Positions 1 to 4,928 of a stretch of 5,042 nt of DNA are shown here, in pieces. Both the position numbers and the translations under genes were made by a program. Below the pieces are notes generated by a model. The model was given only the letters and a program-made list of their open reading frames with translations, made no database searches and was not told the DNA's origin. Source of the stretch: an uncultured Veillonella sp. (lineage in GTDB: Bacteria > Bacillota > Negativicutes > Veillonellales > Veillonellaceae); contig NZ_CAJLUB010000127.1 of the NCBI RefSeq assembly GCF_905209685.1, forward strand, positions 1 through 5,042, in the 5' to 3' direction. Positions within the stretch are counted from its first letter, which is position 1. Every line of letters begins with the position of its first letter.

Positions 1-3000
1 AGTCCAAATTGACTGACAACAACATCGGCGTGAACAACGTAGATGGCAAATTGAAAGTTCAATTGTCCAAAGAAGTTAACTTGACTCCATCTGGTTCCTT
101 AACAATTGGCGATACTAAGATCACTGACGGTGGTTTGGTAATCAACAATGGTCCATCCATTACAAAAGGTGGTATCAATGCTGGTGACTTGAACATCACT
201 AACGTGAAAGCTGGCGTAAATGACACTGACGCAGTTAACGTAAAACAATTGAAATCCGCTAAGACAGAAGTTAAAGCTGGTGACAACGTAACAGTTGATA
301 AAACAATTGGTGCTGATGGTCAAAACATTTACACAGTAAATGCAAAAGCAACTAACCTTGGCGATGCTGAACTTAACTACACAGCTAACGGCGGTGCTAA
401 ACAAAAAGTTAAATTGTCTGAAGGCTTGAACTTCGTTGATGGTAACTACACTAAAGCTTCCGTTGATGCAAATGGTGTTGTTAAATACGACGTAACACTT
501 GGTAAAGTAAGAGACGGCGTTGATGGCAAACCAGGTGTTGATGGTGAAAATGGTATCGCTACAGTTAAAACTGTTGTAGATACAATCAACAACTCCGGTT
601 GGAAAGGTGACGTTACTGGTAACACAGTAGGCGATCACAGTGCAACAATTGTTAAACCTGGTACAACTGTAAACTTCGGTGCAGGTAAAAACTTAACTGT
701 TGAACAAATCGTTGATAAAGTAACTGGCAATCATACTTACAACTATGCATTGTCCGACGATATCAAAGTTGGTAATGATGGTAAAGATGGTAAACCAGGT
801 GTTGACGGTAAGATCGGTGTAAACGGTAAAGACGGTTCTGCTGTTGTAATCAACGGTAAAGACGGCTCTATCGGCTTGAATGGTAAAGACGGTAAAGATG
901 GTCTTACTTTCAAAGGTGCTAACGGTCAAGACGGCGTTGACGGTAAAAACGGTACTAACGGTATGACTCGTATCGTTTACGAAGATAGCAACAACAACAA
1001 ACACGAAGTTGCTACTACTGATGACGGCTTGAAATTCACTGGCAACAACGAAAGCGTTGTAAACAAAAACAAACTTAACTCTACAGTTAAAGTTAAAGGT
1101 GAAGGCGTTACTGAAGAGCAAGAAAAAACATTTGAATCTGCTGCAGGTAACATCGCTGTAACTGCTGATGGTCACGATACTTTGAACATTCGCTTGAATA
1201 AAAACATCAAAGGCATCGACTCCATCCAAACTAAGGAAATCCACTTAGGCACACCTGATAATTACACAACAATTAAGAAAGATGGCGACCGCATTAAATA
1301 CGGCGACAAAACATTCGCTAACACTGACGATATCTGGACAATCCAAGCTAATGGCACAGATGTTCCAGCTAACGGCGGTAAAGTAAATGTTAAAGGTGCT
1401 GACGGTATCACAGTATCCAAATCTGCTAATGGCGAAATGACAATTAGCGGTGCTGGCCTTGGTACAATGAACAGCTTCAACGTTAAATCCTCTGGTAATA
1501 CTACTGCTGATTCTGAAACAGCAGCTAAGAAAATCACAGATGGTAAAACTGTTGAATTCTCCGGCGGTAAAAACCTTACTGTAAAACAAACTAGCGACGA
1601 AAACGGCGCTAAAGTAGAATATGCATTGAGCAACAATGTAGATCTTACAAATAAAGGTTCCTTAACAGTTGGCGATACTAAGATCACTGATGGGGGCTTA
1701 GTAATCAACAATGGCCCATCCGTAACTAAAGACGGCATCAATGCTGGTAATAAACAAATTACTAACGTTCAAGACGGTGTAAACGATACTGATGCGGTTA
1801 ACGTACGTCAATTGAAAGAAGCTAAAACTAACCTTACTGACGGTCAAAACACTAAAGTGACTGGCGATGGTTCTAAAAACAATCCTTACAAAGTTAATGT
1901 TGAAGGCGATTTGAACAAAATCACTTCCATCACTAACAAAGAAGGCGACGGTAAATTAGAATTTAAAGGTGACCAAGTAGTTAACGTAGCTGGCGACAAC
2001 ACAATCAAGCTTGATGGTAAAACTGGTGACATCACTGGCTTAACTAACAAAACTCTTGATTCTTCCGACTTCGCAACTAAAGGTCGTGCAGCAACTGAAG
2101 AACAATTGAAACTTGTTCAACAAGAAGCAGCTAAGAAATCTACTGAAAAAGTACAAGCTAAAGCTGATGCTAATAACATCGCTAAAGTAGCTCCTAAAGC
2201 TGGCGATACATTCGGTGCAGCTGGTGCAACATACGAAGTATCTGTAGATAAAAACGACGTGAAAGATGCAGCTCGTGAAGCAGTTACTGTAACAGGTGAC
2301 AACAAAGCGATCACTGTAGACGTTCAACCAAATGCTACTAACCATACAACTAACTACCAAGTTAACTTCAATGGTAAGGAAGCAGCTAAACAAATTCCAT
2401 TGACTTACAAAGAAAATGGTGGCAACGCTAGAACAGTAATGTTATCTGAAGGTTTAGACTTCTCCAACGGCGTGAATACTACTGCTCACACTGATGCGAA
2501 CGGTAAAGTATCCTTCGACGTGAAAGGCGACCTCACTAACATCACTTCCATTTCCAATAACTCCAATGGTCCTAAAGTATCCTTCGGTGGCGATACTGTA
2601 AACATCACTGGTGGCAACCTCAACATGGGTGGTAACAAAATCACTAATGTTCAAAAAGGCACTAATGATACAGATGCAGTAAACGTTAAACAATTGAAAG
2701 ATTCCCGTACTACATTGACATCTGATGATCATTCCGTAGTATTGAAGAAAACTGAATCTGCTGACGGCGGCTTGAACTATGACCTTTCCGTAAAAGGCGC
2801 AGTTGACCCTCGCGTTGATCAATTGAACGAAGAAATCGGTCGTGTAGGCGCTCAAGGTGCAGCATTGTCCGCATTGAAACCTATGCAATACGATCCATTG
2901 GAACCAACTCAAATCATGGCTGGTTATGGTAACTACCGTGGTAACTCCGCGATTGCAGTGGGCGTAGCTCATTACAAAAACGAATCCACAATGTTCCATG

Positions 3001-3305
3001 GTGGCTTGTCCTGGGCTGGCGGCTCTAGCCATATGATGGCAAACGCTGGTGTAACTTGGAAAGTTGGTAACAGAGATGCTGAAGCAGCTGTAGCAGACCG
3101 CTACCGCAAAGGCCCTATCAGTTCTGCATACGCAGTTCAAACTGAAATGGCTGCAATGAAAGCTCAAAATGCCGGATTAAAAGGTGAAGTATCCGACTTG
3201 AAATATGAAAACGAACAAATTAAAGCTCAAAACGCTGGTCTACAAAGTGAAGTAGAAGTATTGAAAGCTCAAATGGCTGCAATGATGGCGAAAATGGGTA
3301 TGTAA
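1..3305 (+). CDS. Trimeric autotransporter adhesin (YadA/Hia-type, type Vc), 5'-truncated by the window
   Basis: The reading frame is open to the left edge (TCC AAA precede the TTG at 9), so this is the 3' part of a longer gene; 1100 complete codons are visible. Residues are counted from the codon at 9. Three neck motifs of the form ITNV..G.NDTDAVNV.QLK occur at residues 63-82, 584-603 and 878-897. A variant neck ending GRAATEEQLK is at 675-701. GIN-like segments (INNGPS.TK.GINAG) precede the first two necks. Trp-ring-like segments contain W198 and W443. Gly-X-Y tracts are at 170-184 and 255-318. The YadA-like anchor starts near R935 (helix RVDQLNEEIGRVGAQGAALS), followed by amphipathic strands ending AGVTWKV at 1019. 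No cysteine is present. Known for the family: the homotrimer inserts a 12-strand barrel in the outer membrane and displays the stalk and head for adhesion or autoaggregation. Odd: about 79 residues, mostly coiled coil, follow the last strand. The signal peptide and head lie outside the window, so the ligand is unknown. Confidence 0.96.
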   Translation, partial: SKLTDNNIGVNNVDGKLKVQLSKEVNLTPSGSLTIGDTKITDGGLVINNGPSITKGGINAGDLNITNVKAGVNDTDAVNVKQLKSAKTEVKAGDNVTVDKTIGADGQNIYTVNAKATNLGDAELNYTANGGAKQKVKLSEGLNFVDGNYTKASVDANGVVKYDVTLGKVRDGVDGKPGVDGENGIATVKTVVDTINNSGWKGDVTGNTVGDHSATIVKPGTTVNFGAGKNLTVEQIVDKVTGNHTYNYALSDDIKVGNDGKDGKPGVDGKIGVNGKDGSAVVINGKDGSIGLNGKDGKDGLTFKGANGQDGVDGKNGTNGMTRIVYEDSNNNKHEVATTDDGLKFTGNNESVVNKNKLNSTVKVKGEGVTEEQEKTFESAAGNIAVTADGHDTLNIRLNKNIKGIDSIQTKEIHLGTPDNYTTIKKDGDRIKYGDKTFANTDDIWTIQANGTDVPANGGKVNVKGADGITVSKSANGEMTISGAGLGTMNSFNVKSSGNTTADSETAAKKITDGKTVEFSGGKNLTVKQTSDENGAKVEYALSNNVDLTNKGSLTVGDTKITDGGLVINNGPSVTKDGINAGNKQITNVQDGVNDTDAVNVRQLKEAKTNLTDGQNTKVTGDGSKNNPYKVNVEGDLNKITSITNKEGDGKLEFKGDQVVNVAGDNTIKLDGKTGDITGLTNKTLDSSDFATKGRAATEEQLKLVQQEAAKKSTEKVQAKADANNIAKVAPKAGDTFGAAGATYEVSVDKNDVKDAAREAVTVTGDNKAITVDVQPNATNHTTNYQVNFNGKEAAKQIPLTYKENGGNARTVMLSEGLDFSNGVNTTAHTDANGKVSFDVKGDLTNITSISNNSNGPKVSFGGDTVNITGGNLNMGGNKITNVQKGTNDTDAVNVKQLKDSRTTLTSDDHSVVLKKTESADGGLNYDLSVKGAVDPRVDQLNEEIGRVGAQGAALSALKPMQYDPLEPTQIMAGYGNYRGNSAIAVGVAHYKNESTMFHGGLSWAGGSSHMMANAGVTWKVGNRDAEAAVADRYRKGPISSAYAVQTEMAAMKAQNAGLKGEVSDLKYENEQIKAQNAGLQSEVEVLKAQMAAMMAKMGM
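93..254 (+). repeat. GIN-neck module, copy 1 (162 bp)
   Basis: This in-frame 54-codon unit runs from GSLTIGDTKITDGG through the GIN motif and the neck to VNVKQLK. It matches the unit at 1656-1817 at 45 of 54 residues by eye, with no length difference. Copies like this shape the stalk of trimeric autotransporters. They are also substrates for recombination that could lengthen or shorten the protein. Confidence 0.85.
372..494 (+). repeat. LSEGL module, copy 1 (123 bp)
   Basis: This 41-codon in-frame unit begins LNYTANGGAK, carries the core LSEGLNF and ends YDV. It aligns without gaps to 2400-2522, with 22 of 41 residues identical by eye. The older divergence compared with the 162-bp pair suggests a more ancient internal duplication of stalk modules. 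Confidence 0.7.
516..560 (+). repeat. Short collagen-like Gly-X-Y tract
   Basis: Five uninterrupted Gly-X-Y triplets (GVD GKP GVD GEN GIA) lie between an LSEGL module and the first Trp-ring-like segment of the adhesin. They resemble the larger tract at 771-962 and may act as a flexible or triple-helical connector in the trimeric stalk. Confidence 0.7.
771..962 (+). repeat. Collagen-like Gly-X-Y region of the adhesin
   Basis: Sixty-four codons are dominated by GKD, GVD, GLN and GQD triplets, broken at VVIN and FK into three blocks of about seven, six and five triplets. At the DNA level GGTAAAGA(C/T)GG recurs many times. The tract directly follows the first Trp-ring-like segment, where a GIN segment would otherwise be expected. 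Asp and Lys dominate the X and Y positions and proline is rare (one GKP), as in bacterial collagen-like proteins, which are stabilised by charge pairs rather than hydroxyproline. Whether it folds as a collagen triple helix or as a trimeric-autotransporter connector cannot be decided from sequence. Confidence 0.8.
1656..1817 (+). repeat. GIN-neck module, copy 2 (162 bp)
   Basis: This is the second copy of the 54-codon unit at 93-254, again running from GSLTVGDTK to VRQLK. It is preceded by a Trp-ring/GIN entry segment (KTVEFSGGKNLTVKQ, near 1545-1590). The substitutions between copies cluster just before the neck (DLN versus NKQ) and inside it (KAG versus QDG). Confidence 0.85.
2400..2522 (+). 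repeat. LSEGL module, copy 2 (123 bp)
   Basis: This in-frame 41-codon unit runs from LTYKENGG to FDV and is the partner of 372-494. It is followed by GDLTNITSIS and then the third neck motif (2640-2699), which leads into the anchor. The membrane-proximal stalk therefore reuses the same building blocks as the distal part. Confidence 0.7.
2811..3068 (+). other. YadA-like membrane anchor domain of the adhesin
   Basis: The domain begins with a helix (RVDQLNEEIGRVGAQGAALS, then ALKPMQYDP), which in the family fills the barrel pore. Four amphipathic strands follow, with the recognisable stretches TQIMAGYGNYRG, SAIAVGVAHYKN, FHGGLSWAGG and MANAGVTWKVG. Three chains would supply the 12-strand barrel. 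The family normally ends at this last strand with a C-terminal aromatic residue that helps BAM recognition. Here TWKV continues into GNRDAEAAV and beyond. Confidence 0.9.
3135..3302 (+). repeat. C-terminal coiled coil with tandem 21-residue repeats, after the beta-barrel
   Basis: The encoded helix runs from AVQTEMAAM to the C-terminus MAAMMAKMGM. Two adjacent units of 21 codons (3159-3221 and 3222-3284) both begin KAQNAGL and carry EV..LK seven residues on. Hydrophobic residues follow an unbroken 3-4 spacing (V, M, M, N, L, V, L, N, I, N, L, V, L, M, M, M), so every repeat is exactly three heptads. Three Asn residues sit at one core position. Because barrel strands of this family end on the periplasmic side, the helix should project into the periplasm as a trimer; that placement is inference. 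Confidence 0.85.
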
Positions 3306-3337
3306 TTAGTTACACTTTCAGAAAACTTTCAAAAAAA

Positions 3338-3355
3338 CTAGGAATCTAATCCTAG
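3338..3355 (+). other. Small inverted repeat after the adhesin gene
   Basis: CTAGGA (3338-3343) and TCCTAG (3350-3355) form a perfect 6-bp stem with a 6-base loop, 33 bases after the adhesin stop codon. It is preceded by a run of seven A and not followed by T, so it does not look like a + strand intrinsic terminator. On the - strand the A-run would read as a T-tract, so weak termination of antisense transcripts is possible. Confidence 0.4.
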
Positions 3356-3367
3356 GTATGGATATGA

Positions 3368-3400
3368 CTGGTAAGGGTTCCCTCGGGAGCCCTCATCCAG
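3368..3400 (+). other. GC-rich hairpin in the 5' leader of the second gene
   Basis: AGGGTTCCC (3374-3382) pairs with GGGAGCCCT (3385-3393), with one G-U pair. CTGG/CCAG (3368-3371 and 3397-3400) adds an outer helix across a small internal loop. It lies between the adhesin stop and the next Shine-Dalgarno. No T-tract follows (CACATTAATT), so a standard intrinsic terminator is unlikely. It may instead stabilise or mark processing of an mRNA that spans both genes, or attenuate expression of the downstream gene. Confidence 0.5.
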
Positions 3401-3421
3401 CACATTAATTCGACTATGAAA

Positions 3422-3427
3422 AGAGGA
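3422..3427 (+). promoter_or_regulatory. Ribosome binding site deciding the start of the second gene
   Basis: AGAGGA lies six bases before ATG 3434. It selects that ATG over the in-frame ATG at 3416, which would have this site inside its own coding sequence and has no good Shine-Dalgarno upstream. Starting at 3434 also gives a standard signal peptide (MKKSTML...). Confidence 0.85.
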
Positions 3428-3433
3428 ATAGAT

Positions 3434-4234
3434 ATGAAAAAATCTACAATGCTTGCTTTCACAGCAGCAGTTTTATTGAGCGCAGCATCCTTCACTGGTC
3501 ACGCAGCAAGCGCTCCAACATATGATGACAACTTGATCTTACCTAACCCTGCATCCGCACCTGGTTTGAGCAATGTTGTATTGGTACCTGTGGCTAGCCC
3601 ACAAGTAGTACAATCTCTTCATGATTATGTGAAAGCATGGGAAAATGCGGAACAAAAAATCGCCTTAGCAGAAGCTAAACGCGACAATCATGAACAATTG
3701 ACTAAAGCTGATAAAAAATGGTTACATTCCAAAGATAAACATAACTATGCTGATTACTTCCGTACGCATTCCATTGGCCGCGTACACGGTTTTGAAACAG
3801 CTTTAAATTGGAACGGTGAAAACCGCAACAAAAACGAATACGAATACTTCGAAACACCTAAATACAATGAAAAAGATGGTTTCGTAAACAGCTATGGCTT
3901 CAATGTATTGCGTGGCATGGTAGATCGTGTTAACGAAGTTGTACAAAAACAAAAACAAGTTGGCGGTCCTATGAATGACGACGAAGCACAAGCATTAGAA
4001 GATGCAATCTTGGATATCCTTGCTCAAGAGCAAGAACATGTATCTAACGAAGAACTTCGTCACTACATGAACGAAACAATTTGGTTCGCTGCTAAAGAAA
4101 CAGTTAAAAATAAAGCGAGCGAAGAACCAACTGCTGCTGATGAACACGTAGTAGACCTTCGCAAAGCTATCAACGAACCAATGGGTAGCAATGACTACAA
4201 CAAAGTTGATTTGCGTAGTGCAATCCAACAATAA
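3434..4234 (+). CDS. Exported protein of unknown function, downstream of the adhesin
   Basis: I do not recognise a family. The 266-residue product starts with a clear Sec signal peptide: K2-K3, a hydrophobic core MLAFTAAVLLSAASF (6-20), and a probable cleavage after A24 in TGHA-AS. No lipobox cysteine, no other cysteine and no later membrane segment are seen, so a soluble periplasmic or secreted protein is expected. A Pro/Ala-rich lead (27-57) is followed by a charged, probably helical stretch (58-110). A region rich in Asn, Tyr and Glu (125-150) comes next, then more helices (157-226). The C-terminus carries a duplicated VDLR.AI motif (240-246 and 258-264). The gene follows the adhesin by 128 bp on the same strand, with a hairpin between them and no clear promoter of its own, so cotranscription is possible. 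A role as accessory to the adhesin is inference from position only; it lacks an OmpA-like peptidoglycan-binding signature. Confidence 0.9.
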   Translation: MKKSTMLAFTAAVLLSAASFTGHAASAPTYDDNLILPNPASAPGLSNVVLVPVASPQVVQSLHDYVKAWENAEQKIALAEAKRDNHEQLTKADKKWLHSKDKHNYADYFRTHSIGRVHGFETALNWNGENRNKNEYEYFETPKYNEKDGFVNSYGFNVLRGMVDRVNEVVQKQKQVGGPMNDDEAQALEDAILDILAQEQEHVSNEELRHYMNETIWFAAKETVKNKASEEPTAADEHVVDLRKAINEPMGSNDYNKVDLRSAIQQ

Positions 4235-4261
4235 CTGATATCTATAGTGATGTAGGTATTA

Positions 4262-4289
4262 AAGCCTTGTCTTCTCTCGTAAAAGGCTT
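4262..4289 (+). other. Hairpin shortly after the second gene
   Basis: AAGCCTT (4262-4268) and AAGGCTT (4283-4289) form a perfect 7-bp stem with a 14-base loop, 27 bases after the stop codon. No T-tract follows, so it is at best a weak or Rho-assisted 3' end, or a 3'-UTR stability element. Confidence 0.4.
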
Positions 4290-4313
4290 AGTTGATCTCT
4301 AATACATACTGAT

Positions 4314-4346
4314 GATATACGTGTATCCCTTACATGCACGTGTATC
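4314..4346 (+). other. Hairpin containing the direct repeat ACGTGTATC
   Basis: GATATACGTG (4314-4323) pairs with CACGTGTATC (4337-4346) over 10 bp including one G-U, around a 13-base loop. The 9-mer ACGTGTATC also occurs twice head-to-tail, at 4319-4327 and 4338-4346, 19 bases apart (nearly two helical turns). It could be an RNA hairpin or a pair of protein-binding sites on DNA; the sequence alone cannot tell. Confidence 0.4.
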
Positions 4347-4372
4347 TACAATGACACAATGGCCCTTATAAT
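4345..4372 (+). promoter_or_regulatory. Possible promoter for a small RNA
   Basis: A perfect -10 box TATAAT (4367-4372) lies 16 bases after TCTACA (4345-4350), which matches four of six -35 consensus positions. Initiation would be near 4379, about 85 bases before the end of the terminator at 4463. A second option is TTGATC (4292-4297), 18 bases, then TATACG (4316-4321) with a TG extension, starting near 4328. Neither is compelling. Confidence 0.35.
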
Positions 4373-4378
4373 GAGTTT

Positions 4379-4463
4379 GTGAGGGCCCCTGTACCCTGGA
4401 CCCCCGACTAGGGAACACAAATCCTTATTAAACAACGCCATCCGGTTGGATGGCGTTGTTTTT
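4379..4463 (+). ncRNA. Candidate small RNA with C-rich loop and intrinsic terminator
   Basis: This gene-free stretch between a possible promoter and a strong terminator folds into at least two stems. CCCTGG (4394-4399) pairs with CTAGGG (4408-4413), with one G-U, and exposes a loop ACCCCCGA. The second stem is the terminator hairpin. AGGG at 4382-4385 could compete for the same CCCT, so two alternative folds exist. If transcription starts earlier, GGCCCT (4361-4366) and AGGGCC (4382-4387) form another stem. C-rich loops are typical of Firmicutes small RNAs that pair with Shine-Dalgarno sequences. No signature of tmRNA, RNase P RNA or SRP RNA was seen. It could also simply be the structured 3' UTR of the second gene. 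Confidence 0.3.
4430..4463 (+). terminator. Strong intrinsic terminator
   Basis: AAACAACGCCATCC (4430-4443) pairs perfectly with GGATGGCGTTGTTT (4448-4461) over 14 bp, closing a GGTT loop and running into five consecutive T (4459-4463). It is the first convincing terminator downstream of both protein genes, about 200 bases after the second stop codon. It separates them from the rRNA promoters. The reverse strand has only a broken T-tract, so it acts mainly rightward. Confidence 0.93.
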
Positions 4464-4687
4464 ATATATATATACTATATAACGACAGAATTATGCTGAT
4501 GATACATGTAGCTTAAGAGGTGATTAATAAAAGAGTCTGAATGGGAATTACTACCTATGAAGAATAACGGTATAGATGTGGTGGTAATAGCGTATATAGT
4601 AAGCCAATTTAAGTTGATTATTGATATTATTAATAAGTACTATATATAGTATGGAAAATACAAGAATCTACCATATAAAGAGAGGTA
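4464..4687. other. AT-rich spacer without a convincing gene
   Basis: The stretch opens with a TA dinucleotide run and holds short palindromic AT motifs: TACTATATA at 4473-4481, its reverse complement at 4593-4601, and both merged in the 14-bp perfect palindrome TACTATATATAGTA at 4638-4651. A good Shine-Dalgarno-like AGAGGTGAT near 4516 has no start codon at proper spacing. A 30-codon ORF at 4557-4649 is not supported. A weak promoter-like pair, TTGATA (4621-4626) and TATATA (4643-4648) 16 bases apart, could be a further upstream start for the rRNA operon, but AT-rich DNA gives such matches by chance. Confidence 0.5.
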
Positions 4688-4719
4688 GAAAAAAGTTTGC
4701 AAAATTTTAAAATTAGGGG
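4688..4719 (+). promoter_or_regulatory. UP-element-like A/T tract upstream of rRNA P1
   Basis: Runs of A and T (AAAAAAGTTTGCAAAATTTT, then AAAATTA) lie directly upstream of the P1 -35 box. Such tracts bind the RNA polymerase alpha C-terminal domains and are typical of strong rRNA promoters. The assignment rests on composition and position. Confidence 0.55.
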
Positions 4720-4748
4720 TTGCGTACCTCAGTTCTTTGTACTATAAT
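4720..4748 (+). promoter_or_regulatory. rRNA operon promoter P1
   Basis: TTGCGT (4720-4725) and a perfect TATAAT (4743-4748) are separated by the optimal 17 bases. Initiation is expected near 4755, exactly where a hairpin begins. The A/T tract upstream and the second promoter with boxA downstream support a tandem P1-P2 rRNA control region. Confidence 0.85.
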
Positions 4749-4754
4749 AGCTAT

Positions 4755-4775
4755 ACAGTCGTTCGAAGCGACTGT
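4755..4775 (+). other. Hairpin at the predicted 5' end of the P1 transcript
   Basis: ACAGTCG (4755-4761) and CGACTGT (4769-4775) form a perfect 7-bp stem around TTCGAAG. It would sit at the very 5' end of RNA started at P1, where it could protect the leader from 5' attack. The TTTATTAG that follows is too weak for a terminator. Confidence 0.6.
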
Positions 4776-4786
4776 TTATTAGTTAG

Positions 4787-4812
4787 CAAACAGTAGATAA
4801 AATCTATGTTTG
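4787..4812 (+). other. Leader hairpin between P1 and P2
   Basis: CAAACA (4787-4792) pairs with TGTTTG (4807-4812), and TAGAT (4794-4798) with ATCTA (4802-4806). This gives 11 bp with one bulged G and an AAA loop. The tip TAGATAAAATCT recurs exactly at 4972-4983 downstream of P2. Confidence 0.6.
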
Positions 4813-4822
4813 TTGATAATCG

Positions 4823-4876
4823 TTTTAGAATAAAAATGTAATTCCTGGTTGAAACAGAAATTACAAAATTCTAAAA
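4823..4876 (+). other. Long nested inverted repeat between P1 and P2
   Basis: Three nested arms face each other: TTTTAGAAT/ATTCTAAAA (4823-4831 and 4868-4876), TGTAATT/AATTACA (4837-4843 and 4859-4865) and CTG/CAG (4845-4847 and 4855-4857). In P1 transcripts it would fold into a long hairpin with internal loops. As DNA, its right arm forms part of the A-rich tract upstream of P2, which may serve as a UP element. Confidence 0.6.
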
Positions 4877-4893
4877 AAGATTATAAAAAGATG

Positions 4894-4922
4894 TTGACAT
4901 GAAAGTGACAACATGTTATTAT
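4894..4922 (+). promoter_or_regulatory. rRNA operon promoter P2
   Basis: A consensus -35 TTGACA (4894-4899) is followed after 17 bases by TATTAT (4917-4922), preceded by an extended -10 TG (4914-4915). Initiation is expected near 4929. A perfect TATAAT overlaps at 4920-4925 but would need a 20-base spacer. An inverted repeat ATGTTG/CAACAT (4891-4896 and 4909-4914) brackets the -35 box and the spacer. Confidence 0.85.
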
Positions 4923-4928
4923 AATCTA

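Noticed and set aside
9..11. TTG as the start of the adhesin gene
   Set aside because: The frame is open to the left edge (TCC AAA), there is no ribosome binding site, and no signal peptide follows. It is an internal Leu codon in a GIN-type module.
771..962. CRISPR-like array suggested by repeated GGTAAAGACGG
   Set aside because: The repeats are in frame, 9 bp periodic and encode Gly-X-Y triplets. There are no constant repeats with unique spacers.
59..3167. Several long open frames on the - strand opposite the adhesin
   Set aside because: They mirror the codon bias of the repetitive adhesin gene, are low-complexity hydrophobic sequences, and lack ribosome binding sites or family motifs.
3416..3433. 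ATG 3416 as the start of the second gene
   Set aside because: The Shine-Dalgarno AGAGGA would fall inside the coding sequence. ATG 3434 has ideal spacing and gives a normal signal peptide.
3803..4231. Two - strand open frames opposite the second gene
   Set aside because: They lie wholly inside a well-supported gene and show no start signals or recognisable domains.
4235..4463. Known structural RNA (tmRNA, RNase P RNA, SRP RNA, 6S RNA)
   Set aside because: The conserved cores of the first three are not visible, and the segment does not fold into the single long bulged hairpin of 6S RNA.
4557..4649. 30-residue ORF beginning MKNNGIDVVV
   Set aside because: There is no Shine-Dalgarno at proper spacing. 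It is AT-rich and ends in a TA palindrome, so it is expected by chance.
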